Assembly (NCBI GenBank): GCA_005877365.1
Contig: VBPP01000029.1
Coordinates: 1 to 11,021, forward strand
Origin: Nitrososphaerota archaeon
GTDB taxonomy: Archaea; Thermoproteota; Nitrososphaeria; Nitrososphaerales; Gagatemarchaeaceae
DNA length: 11,021 nt
Reading direction: 5' to 3'
Shown here piece after piece: positions 4,755 to 11,021 of this stretch. The notes under the pieces were generated by a model, which saw only the letters and a list, made by a program, of their open reading frames with translations, was not told the origin of the DNA and searched no databases. The translations under genes and the position numbers were made by a program. Position 1 is the stretch's first letter, and every line of letters begins with the position of its first letter.

Positions 4755-6002
4755 TTGGCGCCCCGCAAAAAGAGGAAAGGTAGCAGTGGCACCCGGACGA
4801 GGCTGAAGCTCTTCAACACGATATCGATGCGGAAGGAGAGGTTCGAGAGTCTAACCCCCGCCCAGGTGAAGATGTTCGTGTGCGGTCCCACGATTCAGGA
4901 CTACATCCATGTCGGGCACGTTCGAACATACGTCTTCTACGACGTGCTGGCGAGATATCTGATGTATCTCGGGTTTGACGTGCGGTTCCTCCTCAACGTC
5001 ACGGACATTGATGAGAGCATCGTGAAGGGCGCGAAGAAGAGAAGACGTACCGTCGAAAGCTTCCTAGAACTGAACGAGAGGGCGTTCCTTCGCGACGTGA
5101 AGGCGCTCGGAATTTCGACGATAAACTCCTTCGAGCGCGTCTCAGGATACCTCCCGGTAATGATCCAGCAGGCCTCTGGGCTCGTTCGAAGCGGGCACGC
5201 TTACAGGGCGGACGGCGGCGTCTACTTCGACGTCGAGAAGTTCCCCGACTTCGGGAAGCTCTCCCGCCAGTCACGAGACGAACTGGCTCTCCGCCCGCTG
5301 GAGATATCGCCCAAGAAGAGAAACCAGGTCGACTTCTCACTCTGGCGCCCGACGACGAGCACGGAGCAGAGATGGGAGAGTCCGTGGGGACTCGGTACGC
5401 CGGGGTGGCACATCCAGGATACCGCCGTCAGCGTTGCCAACTTCGGTCCTCAGTACGACATACACGGCGGGGCGCGCGAGTTGATCTACCCACACCACGA
5501 GGCCGAGATTGCCCAGGTAGAGGCACTAACCGGTCTCAAGCCCTTCGTGAGGTACTGGGTGCACACCGGGTTGCTCACGATCGACGGTAGGAAGATGTCG
5601 AAGTCGGAAGGAAACGTATACTACGCGCATGACCTGCTCAGGAGGCACGACGTGAACTCCGTCAGACTCTACTTCGCAGGACTCCATCACCGGAAGGACG
5701 CAGAGTTTGACGAGGACTCGATCGAGAGAATCGAAGAGAAGTACTGGGAGTGGAAAGGCAGGGTCGAGTCCGTGCAGCGCCGAATGCCCCGAGAGGACAC
5801 CACGGCCGACGGAGGAAAGCTGACGCCGTTTCTCCGTGCCCTCGATGATGACATTGATGGACCTCGCGCCGTGAAGCTGCTCGGCTCGATGATTCGTGAG
5901 GCGGCCCGTGAGCGTGACCTTAGGCTCCTCGCCCGGCTCTATGCCGCGATAGCTTCAGCCTCTCAGATACTCGGTATCGGGCTAGTCAAAGATGTCAATT
6001 GA
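4755..6002 (+). CDS. cysS: Cysteinyl-tRNA synthetase
   Basis: Class I aminoacyl-tRNA synthetase that charges tRNA-Cys with cysteine in the cytoplasm. 415 residues. Motifs: FVCGPTIQDYIHVGHVRTYV (41-60) with zinc ligand C43 and the HIGH-type HVGH (52-55); NVTDIDESIVKGA (81-93); SPWGLGTPGWHIQDTAV (209-225); DIHGGARELIYPHHEAEIAQ (235-254) with H247/H248/E249; and KMSKSEGN (280-287). The usual HIEC zinc-ligand segment reads HIQD here, so the expected Cys is D222. The C-terminus is shorter than in bacterial enzymes of about 460 residues, with a reduced anticodon-binding region. TTG 4755 is the only start after the in-frame TAA at 4719; the next, ATG 4827, would cut into the conserved LKLFNTISMRKE segment. 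Its end overlaps the GNAT gene by 11 bases. Confidence 0.95.
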   Translation: MAPRKKRKGSSGTRTRLKLFNTISMRKERFESLTPAQVKMFVCGPTIQDYIHVGHVRTYVFYDVLARYLMYLGFDVRFLLNVTDIDESIVKGAKKRRRTVESFLELNERAFLRDVKALGISTINSFERVSGYLPVMIQQASGLVRSGHAYRADGGVYFDVEKFPDFGKLSRQSRDELALRPLEISPKKRNQVDFSLWRPTTSTEQRWESPWGLGTPGWHIQDTAVSVANFGPQYDIHGGARELIYPHHEAEIAQVEALTGLKPFVRYWVHTGLLTIDGRKMSKSEGNVYYAHDLLRRHDVNSVRLYFAGLHHRKDAEFDEDSIERIEEKYWEWKGRVESVQRRMPREDTTADGGKLTPFLRALDDDIDGPRAVKLLGSMIREAARERDLRLLARLYAAIASASQILGIGLVKDVN

Positions 6003-6405
6003 GCTTAGCAACGAACTCAACGAGCTCGGGTGGTGGTCGCACTGGGCCCACCTCAGCTGGCTCTCGAAGAGTTGCTATCGTCTTGGCTCTCGTGAGTTCA
6101 GAGAGCCACTATTCAACCACGCCGGATTCCTGCGAGCGAAGAAGACGCCTGACGAATTGGTGACGCTGGCGGAGAGCAAGTACCTCGGAGAGGGGGTGGA
6201 CCCGGCCTTCTTCCTTCAGCGTCTGCCGGAGTATGCGCACACCAGGAAACTTCTTCTTGATCGAGGGTACACCGTAACTGACAGGTTCCTCGTCTTGCGG
6301 CTCACCGGCGGTCGCGAGCGTGAAGAAGGCTCTCGGGGAGGGGCGGACCAGACTCGTCCTGGCCTCCGTGCGAAGGAAACCGGCGGGCACCCTCGCAATC
6401 TATAG
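5992..6405 (+). CDS. GNAT acetyltransferase, N-terminal half (frame-shifted)
   Basis: The ATG overlaps the cysS stop by 11 bases, so it is co-transcribed. Residues 1-103 form a plausible N-terminal domain (LGWWSHWAHLSWLSKSCYRLG, FREPLFNHAGFL, KLLLDRGYTVTDRFLVLRL). After about base 6300 this frame turns into low-complexity Arg/Gly/Glu sequence (GGREREEGSRGGADQTRPG), typical of reading out of frame. The true continuation is the +1 frame, where the GNAT core lies. The intact gene would be about 211 codons (5992-6625). Substrate unknown. Pairing with cysS suggests a housekeeping role but proves nothing. Confidence 0.7.
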   Translation: MSIELSNELNELGWWSHWAHLSWLSKSCYRLGSREFREPLFNHAGFLRAKKTPDELVTLAESKYLGEGVDPAFFLQRLPEYAHTRKLLLDRGYTVTDRFLVLRLTGGREREEGSRGGADQTRPGLRAKETGGHPRNL

Positions 6406-6625
6406 GCGGCGGGGGCTCTCAGGGGTTTACTGCGTCGGAACAATTCCTGCGTTTCGGGAGCGGGGAGTGGCGACCGCGTTGCTTCGTCGGGCCAAGGAGG
6501 TAAGCGACTCGGAGGGGACGACCCTCACTCTCCAGACGTTTCGCTCCGACTCGCTCGAGAAATTCTACTACAAGAGAGGGTTCGAACTCGCCTACTCGAA
6601 GGAAGTCCTAGTCAAGAAGAAGTAG
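6320..6625 (+). CDS. GNAT acetyltransferase, catalytic C-terminal half (frame-shifted)
   Basis: The +1 frame is open from before 6302 (SPAVASVKKALGEG) and contains the acetyl-CoA-binding core: LASVRRKPAGTLAIYRR (beta strands), GVYCVGTIPAFRERGVATALLRRA with the motif-A pyrophosphate loop R-x-x-G-x-A (RERGVA), and the motif-B region SLEKFYYKRGFELAYSKEVLV. GTG 6320 is the first start in this frame, but the protein makes better sense fused to the upstream half after one base is skipped near 6290-6302. Alone, it lacks the first strands of the fold and would probably not function. Confidence 0.75.
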   Translation: MKKALGEGRTRLVLASVRRKPAGTLAIYRRRGLSGVYCVGTIPAFRERGVATALLRRAKEVSDSEGTTLTLQTFRSDSLEKFYYKRGFELAYSKEVLVKKK

Positions 6626-6641
6626 GGAGGGCGCGTACGCA

Positions 6642-6657
6642 AGACAGTCCAGTGTCT
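6642..6657. terminator. Short hairpin after the GNAT gene
   Basis: AGACA-GTCCAG-TGTCT lies 17 bases after the GNAT stop and is followed by pyrimidine-rich sequence (CTCCTCGTTC) and then the next promoter. It may mark the end of the cysS-GNAT transcript. The stem is only 5 bp, so support is weak. Confidence 0.25.
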
Positions 6658-6673
6658 GGTCTCCTCGTTCAAG

Positions 6674-6680
6674 TTTATAT
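6674..6680 (+). promoter_or_regulatory. Archaeal TATA box for the HExxH protein gene
   Basis: TTTATAT is the clearest box A match in the window and ends 24 bases before the ATG at 6704, so the message is probably leaderless. Confidence 0.6.
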
Positions 6681-6703
6681 TCGGTGAACAGGCGGTCGTC
6701 TCA

Positions 6704-7225
6704 ATGGAGCTTGAGGTCACTATCATCCGAAGGGTTTCAGGCGACCCCTGCCTCTTCCCTGACCTTTTCCAGGGGTTCGAGAAGGTCGCTGCGGTCAAGC
6801 GCATCTTCGGGGCCAGAACCAATCAGACCCTCAAGAGCGTGAGGATACTCTTCTCGACCAGGAAGGGGTATCTCCGCGTCGACAACGACACCGGCGACAT
6901 AATCATCAGTTCTCCCTACCTGAAGACGGCAGCCGAACGGGACTTCTACCTGGACCTGATTCACGAGCTCGTCCACGTCAAGCAGTTCAAGCAGGGGAAG
7001 GACCTATTCGACAAGAAGTACAGCTACGTCGACAGGCCGACCGAGATCGAGGCTTACAGCGTCGCGGTGGAGGAGGCGAGGCGCATCGGGATGACGGAGC
7101 GAGAGATAGTCGACTACCTGAAGGTGGAATGGGTCAACGATGAGGATTTCAAACGCCTGCTTCGTGCGCTAGGAGTGAGCACAGCGACATCCGACCGAAG
7201 TGGAGCTCTCGCCAGGCAATCTTAA
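6704..7225 (+). CDS. Putative HExxH zinc metallopeptidase
   Basis: 173 residues, cytoplasmic, with no signal peptide or membrane helix. The zinc-binding HELVH motif is at 87-91 in a helix (DFYLDLIHELVHVKQFKQGK). About 23 residues later comes RPTEIEAYSVAVEEARR (111-127), where E114 or E116 could be the third ligand, as in gluzincin-like minimal metalloproteases. The N-terminal part (1-75) is alpha/beta. The spacing resembles small archaeal and phage proteins with an SprT/ImmA-like minimal catalytic unit, but I do not recognise a named family and the substrate is unknown. ATG 6704 is preceded at 24 bases by a TATA box and starts a new transcript. The thioredoxin-like gene begins 32 bases after the stop and has its own possible promoter. 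Confidence 0.85.
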   Translation: MELEVTIIRRVSGDPCLFPDLFQGFEKVAAVKRIFGARTNQTLKSVRILFSTRKGYLRVDNDTGDIIISSPYLKTAAERDFYLDLIHELVHVKQFKQGKDLFDKKYSYVDRPTEIEAYSVAVEEARRIGMTEREIVDYLKVEWVNDEDFKRLLRALGVSTATSDRSGALARQS

Positions 7226-7226
7226 A
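7221..7226 (+). promoter_or_regulatory. Possible box A for the thioredoxin-like gene
   Basis: CTTAAA overlaps the stop codon of the HExxH gene and lies 31 bases before TTG 7258. It could start a transcript with a leader of a few bases, or the two genes may simply be co-transcribed. Confidence 0.3.
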
Positions 7227-7257
7227 TGTCTGGAGATGCTGCAAAGAAGAGGTCCTG

Positions 7258-7596
7258 TTGCGAGCAAAGGCGTTCCACGTCGTCTACGCAAACTGGTGTC
7301 CTCACTGCGCCCCGACGGCCGTCGAGAAGATGAAGCTGGCGGCCAAGGAGTTGGGCGTTCCCTGTCTGCTGTACGACATAGACACCGAGCAGGTCCGAGC
7401 CGCGGACGAGCTGGTCAAGAAGCACGGGGATTGGTCCCCTGACTACCTGATTCCCCAAGTATTCGTGGAGTTCGAAGACGGCGAGGTCAAGCACGTCCTG
7501 ACTGGATACCCCGAGGGAGTCGAGTACACTCGCGTGGCTGTGGATAACCTCGTGAGGAGCGAGATGTTCAGGACTCTCAGGGCGCAGCCTGGTTAG
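7258..7596 (+). CDS. Thioredoxin/glutaredoxin-fold protein (CPHC)
   Basis: 112 residues with a thioredoxin-fold pattern: first strand KAFHVVYANW, redox motif CPHC at residues 14-17 at the start of helix 1, strand CLLYDID, a helix ending in DELVKKHGDW, then LIPQVFVEFEDG with the likely cis-proline at P66, and a C-terminal helix. It should act as a cytoplasmic dithiol-disulfide oxidoreductase; CPHC is usual in glutaredoxin- or DsbA-like active sites. Partner unknown. TTG 7258 is the start: no ATG or GTG is in frame upstream, and GAGGT precedes it by 4 bases. It follows the HExxH gene. Its last 20 bases overlap the end of the convergent zinc-ribbon gene. Confidence 0.9.
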   Translation: MRAKAFHVVYANWCPHCAPTAVEKMKLAAKELGVPCLLYDIDTEQVRAADELVKKHGDWSPDYLIPQVFVEFEDGEVKHVLTGYPEGVEYTRVAVDNLVRSEMFRTLRAQPG

Positions 7597-8059
7597 TTTT
7601 CTCCTTGTTTCTCCTGCAGTCCGGGCAGAGCCTCTCCTTCCCCGATGCGCTCTGAACGTAAAACGAACGGCAGTTTGTGCAGGAGAAGAGAGCGGCCCTG
7701 TTCGGGTTATCGCTTTCGGTGCGCCTGTAGTTCTGGGTCCAGTACGCCTCCTTCAAGACCCGCCCAGACCCCATCTCATTCAAGTCCCACGTGTACCTCG
7801 TCGCAACCCTGATGTCTTCCTCCTTGACTTCTCCGACGCCCCTCAGCAGCAGCGAAACAAAGTCCCTGAACCAAGTGACGTCGACCTCTCCATAGTTCAT
7901 CAGACGGGAGACGTAGCCCGAGGGACAGGCGTACGTCCCGATCAGCTCTCCCTCGACCTCAAAGAGGCTCAAACTCGCCCGCTCGTTGCAGTGTCCTCGG
8001 CACATCGGGACAGCGTTCAGCTTTGCCTCGACGATTCGACGCGTCTTATCGCCCTTCAA
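7577..8059 (-). CDS. Zinc-ribbon protein of unknown function
   Basis: 160 residues. The C-terminus is a clear treble-clef/zinc ribbon: FSCTNCRSFYV (C127, C130) and RLCPDCRRN (C145, C148), with a basic Lys/Arg tail. The N-terminus has a second group of possible metal ligands, MCRGHCNERA (C20, H23, C24) and YACPSGYVSRL (C45), followed by a helical middle (about 55-105) without recognisable motifs. I see no enzyme signature; nucleic-acid or protein binding is possible. The TTG at 8059 lies 6 bases after the stop of the metallo-beta-lactamase gene, so it is the last gene of the M20/MBL operon. The ATG at codon 19 is an alternative start but would leave C20 at the very N-terminus. Convergent overlap of 20 bases with the thioredoxin-like gene. 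Confidence 0.85.
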   Translation of the reverse strand: MKGDKTRRIVEAKLNAVPMCRGHCNERASLSLFEVEGELIGTYACPSGYVSRLMNYGEVDVTWFRDFVSLLLRGVGEVKEEDIRVATRYTWDLNEMGSGRVLKEAYWTQNYRRTESDNPNRAALFSCTNCRSFYVQSASGKERLCPDCRRNKEKTNQAAP

Positions 8060-8065
8060 AATCAG

Positions 8066-8974
8066 TTAGGTGCTCCTCGCGAGGTAATGATACATCCCCA
8101 TCACAGTCGTCCTCACAGAGACCTTGGCGTAAATTGGCAACTCGTCGGGATGAACCCCTGCCTCCCTCGCAGCCAGTACCACCATCCTCTCCACGGCCGA
8201 CTCGAACTCCGTTCCACCCTTCCTCATCTCCCTGACGAGTGATAGCCATTCCATCGTCTTCTTCTTGGTCGTCTCGAAGACCTCCATGACATCCTTCCTC
8301 ACCCCGAAGTGGGGCACCAGGAGCGACTTCGACCCCATCCGCTCCAACAGGTCCACTGTCGCGAGCAGCTTCTCGGGCTCGAAGCTGGGTGGGGGCGTCG
8401 TGGGTATCATCGCCCGTAAGTCCGGGTAGACTATCCCGACCGAGTCGGCCGTGAAAAGTATCTTCTCCCTCTCGACCATCAGCGCGACCTGGTGAGGAGC
8501 GTGTCCGGGTGCATACAGCACCGTCGCGCTCAGGCCATCGCCCAGCTCGAGGTTAGTCTCATCGCCGACCGCCGTAACCCGCTCACTCGGGACGGGCGTC
8601 GGGAGTCCGTAAGCCTCCATGATGAACTTCCCGAAGACCTCCGTCGCGCTCTCAATCAGCCTGCTCGGGTCCACAAGATGTTTCACCGCCTTCTCGTGGG
8701 CGAATACCTGCGCCCTTGGCATCTTCTTCAGGAGATACCCCGTCCCGCCGGCATGGTCGAGGTGGACGTGAGTCGGGATCACGTACCTGACCTCCGAGGG
8801 GGATATCCCGAGCTCGCTCAGTCCCTCAAGGACCGTCTCGCACGATGACGCGTAGCCGCAATCGATCAGGCTGACCTTCGGCCCCTTGACCACGTAGACG
8901 CTGACTGTGCCAGCCTGCCCGAGTGCCACCGTGTCGAGGAGATATACTCTCTCTCCGACCTTCGTAGTCCTCAT
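8066..8974 (-). CDS. Metallo-beta-lactamase-fold hydrolase
   Basis: 302 residues from ATG 8974. Metal ligands of the MBL fold: THVHLDHAGG (H69, H71, D73, H74), APGHAPHQ (H158), FTADSVG (D177) and LVPHFG (H222). The set is complete, so a dinuclear metal hydrolase is expected. The order and APGHAPH resemble glyoxalase II-like or general MBL hydrolases; substrate unknown. A long C-terminal helical extension (about 230-302) is present. An in-frame extension to 9094 exists but would overlap the M20 gene by about 100 bases and lacks MBL character; ATG 8974, 14 bases after the M20 stop, fits both the fold (MRTTKVGERVYLLDT) and the operon. It probably works with the M20 enzyme on a shared substrate class, but that is only contextual. 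Confidence 0.92.
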   Translation of the reverse strand: MRTTKVGERVYLLDTVALGQAGTVSVYVVKGPKVSLIDCGYASSCETVLEGLSELGISPSEVRYVIPTHVHLDHAGGTGYLLKKMPRAQVFAHEKAVKHLVDPSRLIESATEVFGKFIMEAYGLPTPVPSERVTAVGDETNLELGDGLSATVLYAPGHAPHQVALMVEREKILFTADSVGIVYPDLRAMIPTTPPPSFEPEKLLATVDLLERMGSKSLLVPHFGVRKDVMEVFETTKKKTMEWLSLVREMRKGGTEFESAVERMVVLAAREAGVHPDELPIYAKVSVRTTVMGMYHYLARST

Positions 8975-8988
8975 GAGACCAACCCGGT

Positions 8989-10074
8989 CTAACGTCTCGC
9001 AAATTCGAGCGCCAGATTCGCGAGCGAGACGGAGCCGTACTTCAGGACGTCCTCGTCCACCTTGAACTTCGAGCTGTGGTTTGGATAGACGCACCCCTTG
9101 CTCTTGTTGAGCGTTCCCAGATAGTAGAAGGTCCCTGGCGCCTTCTGAAGGAATCGCGAGAAGTCTTCCCCACCGAGGATCGGGTCCATCTCGACGACTT
9201 TCATGCCGTCTGTCAACGCGCTGGCGACGGTCTGGGCGACATCCCTCACTTTCGCCACCGCCTTCCGCCTCGTCACTTCGTCGAGAGTCCTTATCGTTCC
9301 CTCGAGAACCGCTTCATCGGGGATGATGTTGCTCTTCGTCCCCGAATGGATGCTGCAGACGGAGATGACAAAGGGCTTGACGTGATCGATCATCCTGCTC
9401 GAGATTCCCTGGAGCGCGACAATCACCTGTGCCGCGACGAAGATAGGGTCGACGGTCTCGTGCGGGGCGGAACCGTGCCCTCCCCTTCCAATCATTGTTA
9501 TCTTGAAGGCGTCCGGGGCGGCCATGAAGGCCCCACCCCTGAGGCCGAAGGCTCCCGACGGCACTCGATTGCTTATGTGCAGTCCGAAGACGTAGTTGAC
9601 TCTCGGATCCTCCATCACACCGTCCTCGATCATCGGCTTGGCCCCACCCCGCCCCCCGTGTTCCTCCGCCGGCTGGAAGAGGAACTTCACCCTCCCCCGA
9701 AGGTCCCGCCTACGCTTCGCGAGCAGCATCGCGGCTCCGAGAAGCATCGAGACGTGGGAATCATGGCCGCAGGCGTGCATAACTCCCTTTACCTTCGACT
9801 TGAAGGGCAGGTTAACCATCTCCTCAACGGGCAGCGCATCCATATCGGCCCTTAGGGCAACGACCTTCCCAGGACCCGTGCCCTTCAAGACTCCGAGGAC
9901 TCCGGTCCCGCCTACTCCCGTCGTGACCTCGACTCCGAGCGACCTCAGCACGTTTGCGACGAGGCTGGCCGTCTTGACCTCGTGATATGCCAGCTCGGGA
10001 TTTTGGTGGACCCTGCGCCTCAGCTCGATGATTCGAGGCTCGAACTTCTTTACTTCCTCCAGCAGACCCTCCAT
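8989..10074 (-). CDS. M20D amidohydrolase/carboxypeptidase (internal block missing?)
   Basis: Cytosolic M20D metallo-amidohydrolase (hippurate hydrolase / aminoacylase / CPSA-like) that would cleave amide bonds of N-acyl or peptide substrates. Metal ligands: HACGHDSH (C102, H104), PAEEHGG (E137/E138), GLHISNR (H166) and YPNHSSKF (H333). Early motif RRRVHQNPELAYHE and the dimer-domain GRGGHGSAPH (197-205) are present. At 361 residues it is about 30 shorter than usual. The segment after RDVAQTVASALTDG (278-290) jumps almost directly to KVVEMDPILGGEDF (292-305), skipping the normal block that holds a GYP/ND-type turn. Start ATG 10074 (MEGLLEEVK) has a TATTAAT box 33 bases upstream. First gene of the operon with the MBL and zinc-ribbon genes. 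Confidence 0.92.
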   Translation of the reverse strand: MEGLLEEVKKFEPRIIELRRRVHQNPELAYHEVKTASLVANVLRSLGVEVTTGVGGTGVLGVLKGTGPGKVVALRADMDALPVEEMVNLPFKSKVKGVMHACGHDSHVSMLLGAAMLLAKRRRDLRGRVKFLFQPAEEHGGRGGAKPMIEDGVMEDPRVNYVFGLHISNRVPSGAFGLRGGAFMAAPDAFKITMIGRGGHGSAPHETVDPIFVAAQVIVALQGISSRMIDHVKPFVISVCSIHSGTKSNIIPDEAVLEGTIRTLDEVTRRKAVAKVRDVAQTVASALTDGMKVVEMDPILGGEDFSRFLQKAPGTFYYLGTLNKSKGCVYPNHSSKFKVDEDVLKYGSVSLANLALEFARR

Positions 10075-10106
10075 CGAGCTTCAGGCTCTCTTCCTCCACC
10101 CCCAGC

Positions 10107-10113
10107 TATTAAT
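10107..10113 (-). promoter_or_regulatory. Putative box A for the M20D/MBL/zinc-ribbon operon
   Basis: ATTAATA on the minus strand ends 33 bases before ATG 10074, implying a leader of under 10 bases. The 170-base gap to DUF998 (10075-10244) otherwise holds only the divergent promoter. Confidence 0.4.
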
Positions 10114-10214
10114 CTTCCAGCGAAACGTGAGTGGAAGCGCTCCCGAGGGCGCGGGAGACAATGTGGATGGCGACGTCCCCGAGGAATCCCTGACTGCATT
10201 CCGCTCACTCAGCC

Positions 10215-10220
10215 TTTTAT
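10215..10220 (+). promoter_or_regulatory. Putative box A for the DUF998 gene
   Basis: TTTTAT ends 25 bases before the TTG at 10245, the leaderless spacing seen elsewhere in the window. Confidence 0.45.
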
Positions 10221-10244
10221 CCCGTTACCTCTGAACCTCCTTAG

Positions 10245-10853
10245 TTGAACTATCCCAGCGGCAGGGAGGCGAAGGTCGCTGGCGCGGCGCTCTTTGCCGG
10301 GGTGGTCCAATTCGCTCTTGCGATGCTTCTCGCGGAATTCCTATACCCGGGGTACAGCGTTTCAGGCAGTCCGATTAGTGATTTGGGTGCTACCTGCACT
10401 AAGGGAGTATGTCGCACAGTTCAACCGAGTTCAACCATCTTCAATCTCTCGATAGTACTCGCGGGGCTCCTCGTCCTTGTTTCTGGTTACTATCTTCGAA
10501 GGGCCGTCAGGGCCAATGCGATTGTTGCCCTTACCCTGGTCGCTGGAGCGGGGATGGTCGGCGTGGGCGTCTTCCCGGAGACGTTCGGTGTCATCCACGG
10601 GATTGTCTCGCTGATCACGTTTCTTTCCATTTCCTTCGCCGCGATTGCCGCCTACAAGGTTGAGAGGAGTCCCCTGTCGTACTTCTCGGTCCTACTCGGC
10701 ATATTCTCACTCGTCGCAACCATCCTGTACGTAGACGGGGTGTATCTCGGGCTTGGCGGTGGTGGGATGGAGCGGATGATCGTGTATCCTGTCCTCCTCT
10801 GGTCAATCGCCTTCAGCGGGCAACTGATTGCCGAGGGGCGTACTTTAGGATAG
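10245..10853 (+). CDS. DUF998 family membrane protein
   Basis: 202 residues and about six transmembrane helices (roughly 11-32, 66-86, 91-110, 117-137, 146-166, 178-195). The family signature is the first loop, EFLYPGYSVSGSPISDLGA (31-49), typical of DUF998, then PSSTIFNLSI leading into helix 2. The loop contains two cysteines (CTKGVC, 51-56), a possible extracytoplasmic disulfide, and helix 4 carries IHGIVSL. DUF998 proteins have no well-established function; some relatives are described as frizzled-like or transport-associated. The start is TTG 10245, supported by a box A 25 bases upstream; no in-frame ATG lies near the N-terminus. It is divergent from the M20D operon and followed after 29 bases by a zinc-finger gene. 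Confidence 0.85.
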   Translation: MNYPSGREAKVAGAALFAGVVQFALAMLLAEFLYPGYSVSGSPISDLGATCTKGVCRTVQPSSTIFNLSIVLAGLLVLVSGYYLRRAVRANAIVALTLVAGAGMVGVGVFPETFGVIHGIVSLITFLSISFAAIAAYKVERSPLSYFSVLLGIFSLVATILYVDGVYLGLGGGGMERMIVYPVLLWSIAFSGQLIAEGRTLG

Positions 10854-10882
10854 AGAAGAGGTTACGGGGCGAGCAGAAAGCA

Positions 10883-11021
10883 ATGCCCGTCTGCCCGAAA
10901 TGCGGGAAGTTGATCAGCCCTCAAAAGTGGGGGAGGCATCTAAGACGCTGCGGGATCAAGCGCAAGCACTCGAGCAGGCCTCTCATCGAACACGGGGCGA
11001 GTGCCGACGTCTACTGGGGAA
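10883..11021 (+). CDS. Small zinc-finger protein, partial (runs off right edge)
   Basis: From ATG 10883: MPVCPKCGKLISPQKWGRHL followed by RRCGIKRKH, a compact C-x2-C...H-x3-C finger (C4, C7, H19, C23) followed by a basic stretch and SRPLIEHGASADVYWG. The frame is open to the window end, so length and C-terminus are unknown. Such single-finger archaeal proteins are usually small nucleic-acid or protein-binding factors; I cannot name it. It lies 29 bases after the DUF998 stop; a weak CTTTAGG box (10843-10849) lies 33 bases upstream inside the DUF998 end. Confidence 0.7.
   Translation, partial: MPVCPKCGKLISPQKWGRHLRRCGIKRKHSSRPLIEHGASADVYWG

Noticed and set aside
8975..9094. N-terminal 40-residue extension of the MBL protein
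   Set aside because: It overlaps the M20D 3' end, is basic and motif-free, and a good ATG at 8974 lies 14 bases after the M20D stop.
9076..9855. 259-codon plus-strand open frame opposite the M20D gene
   Set aside because: His/Arg/Asp-rich translation without motifs; the opposite strand has all M20 metal ligands.
10075..10244. Small gene in the 170-base gap between the M20D and DUF998 genes
   Set aside because: The open frames there are short, lack initiation signals and overlap both divergent promoters.

Overview
This looks like a GC-rich archaeal chromosome fragment. Evidence for Archaea: TATA-like boxes repeatedly sit about 23-26 bases before start codons, the pattern expected of leaderless transcripts. 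TTG and GTG starts are frequent. Gene content also fits: archaeal-style CysRS, small HExxH and zinc-ribbon proteins, and a MoxR/DUF58 cluster. I cannot fix the lineage from sequence alone; an uncultivated Thermoplasmatota or Thermoproteota (Nitrososphaeria/Bathyarchaeia-like) member is a guess.

Layout. (1) 1-2969, minus strand: an operon of a secreted beta-sandwich-type protein (broken by an apparent frameshift), a small one-helix DUF4129-like protein, a MoxR AAA+ ATPase and a DUF58 protein that runs off the left edge. MoxR, DUF58 and a membrane partner usually travel together as a chaperone-like module acting on envelope or surface proteins. (2) 3019-about 4340, plus strand: a TnpB-only (IS605/IS1341-type) element. 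Its nuclease keeps all catalytic residues. An imperfect inverted repeat precedes it and a hairpin-rich 3' region, a candidate omega (reRNA) RNA, follows it. No tnpA is present. (3) 4395-4658, minus: an unrecognised small protein. (4) 4755-6625, plus: cysS, overlapped by a GNAT acetyltransferase gene that is split by an apparent +1 frameshift. (5) 6704-7596, plus: a small HExxH putative metallopeptidase, then a CPHC thioredoxin/glutaredoxin-like protein. (6) 10074-7577, minus: an operon of M20D amidohydrolase, metallo-beta-lactamase-fold hydrolase and a zinc-ribbon protein, whose 3' end overlaps the thioredoxin gene. (7) 10245-end, plus: a six-helix DUF998 membrane protein and the start of a small zinc-finger protein.

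Three reading-frame anomalies (DUF58 start, secreted-protein frameshift, GNAT frameshift) lie in one 11 kb window. They could be sequencing or assembly indels, gene decay or recoding. The most interesting parts are the TnpB locus with its structured flanks, the shared leaderless-promoter geometry that supports several non-ATG starts, an M20D peptidase that seems to lack an internal block, and a CysRS whose usual zinc-binding Cys is replaced by Asp. I found no rRNA, tRNA or CRISPR array.
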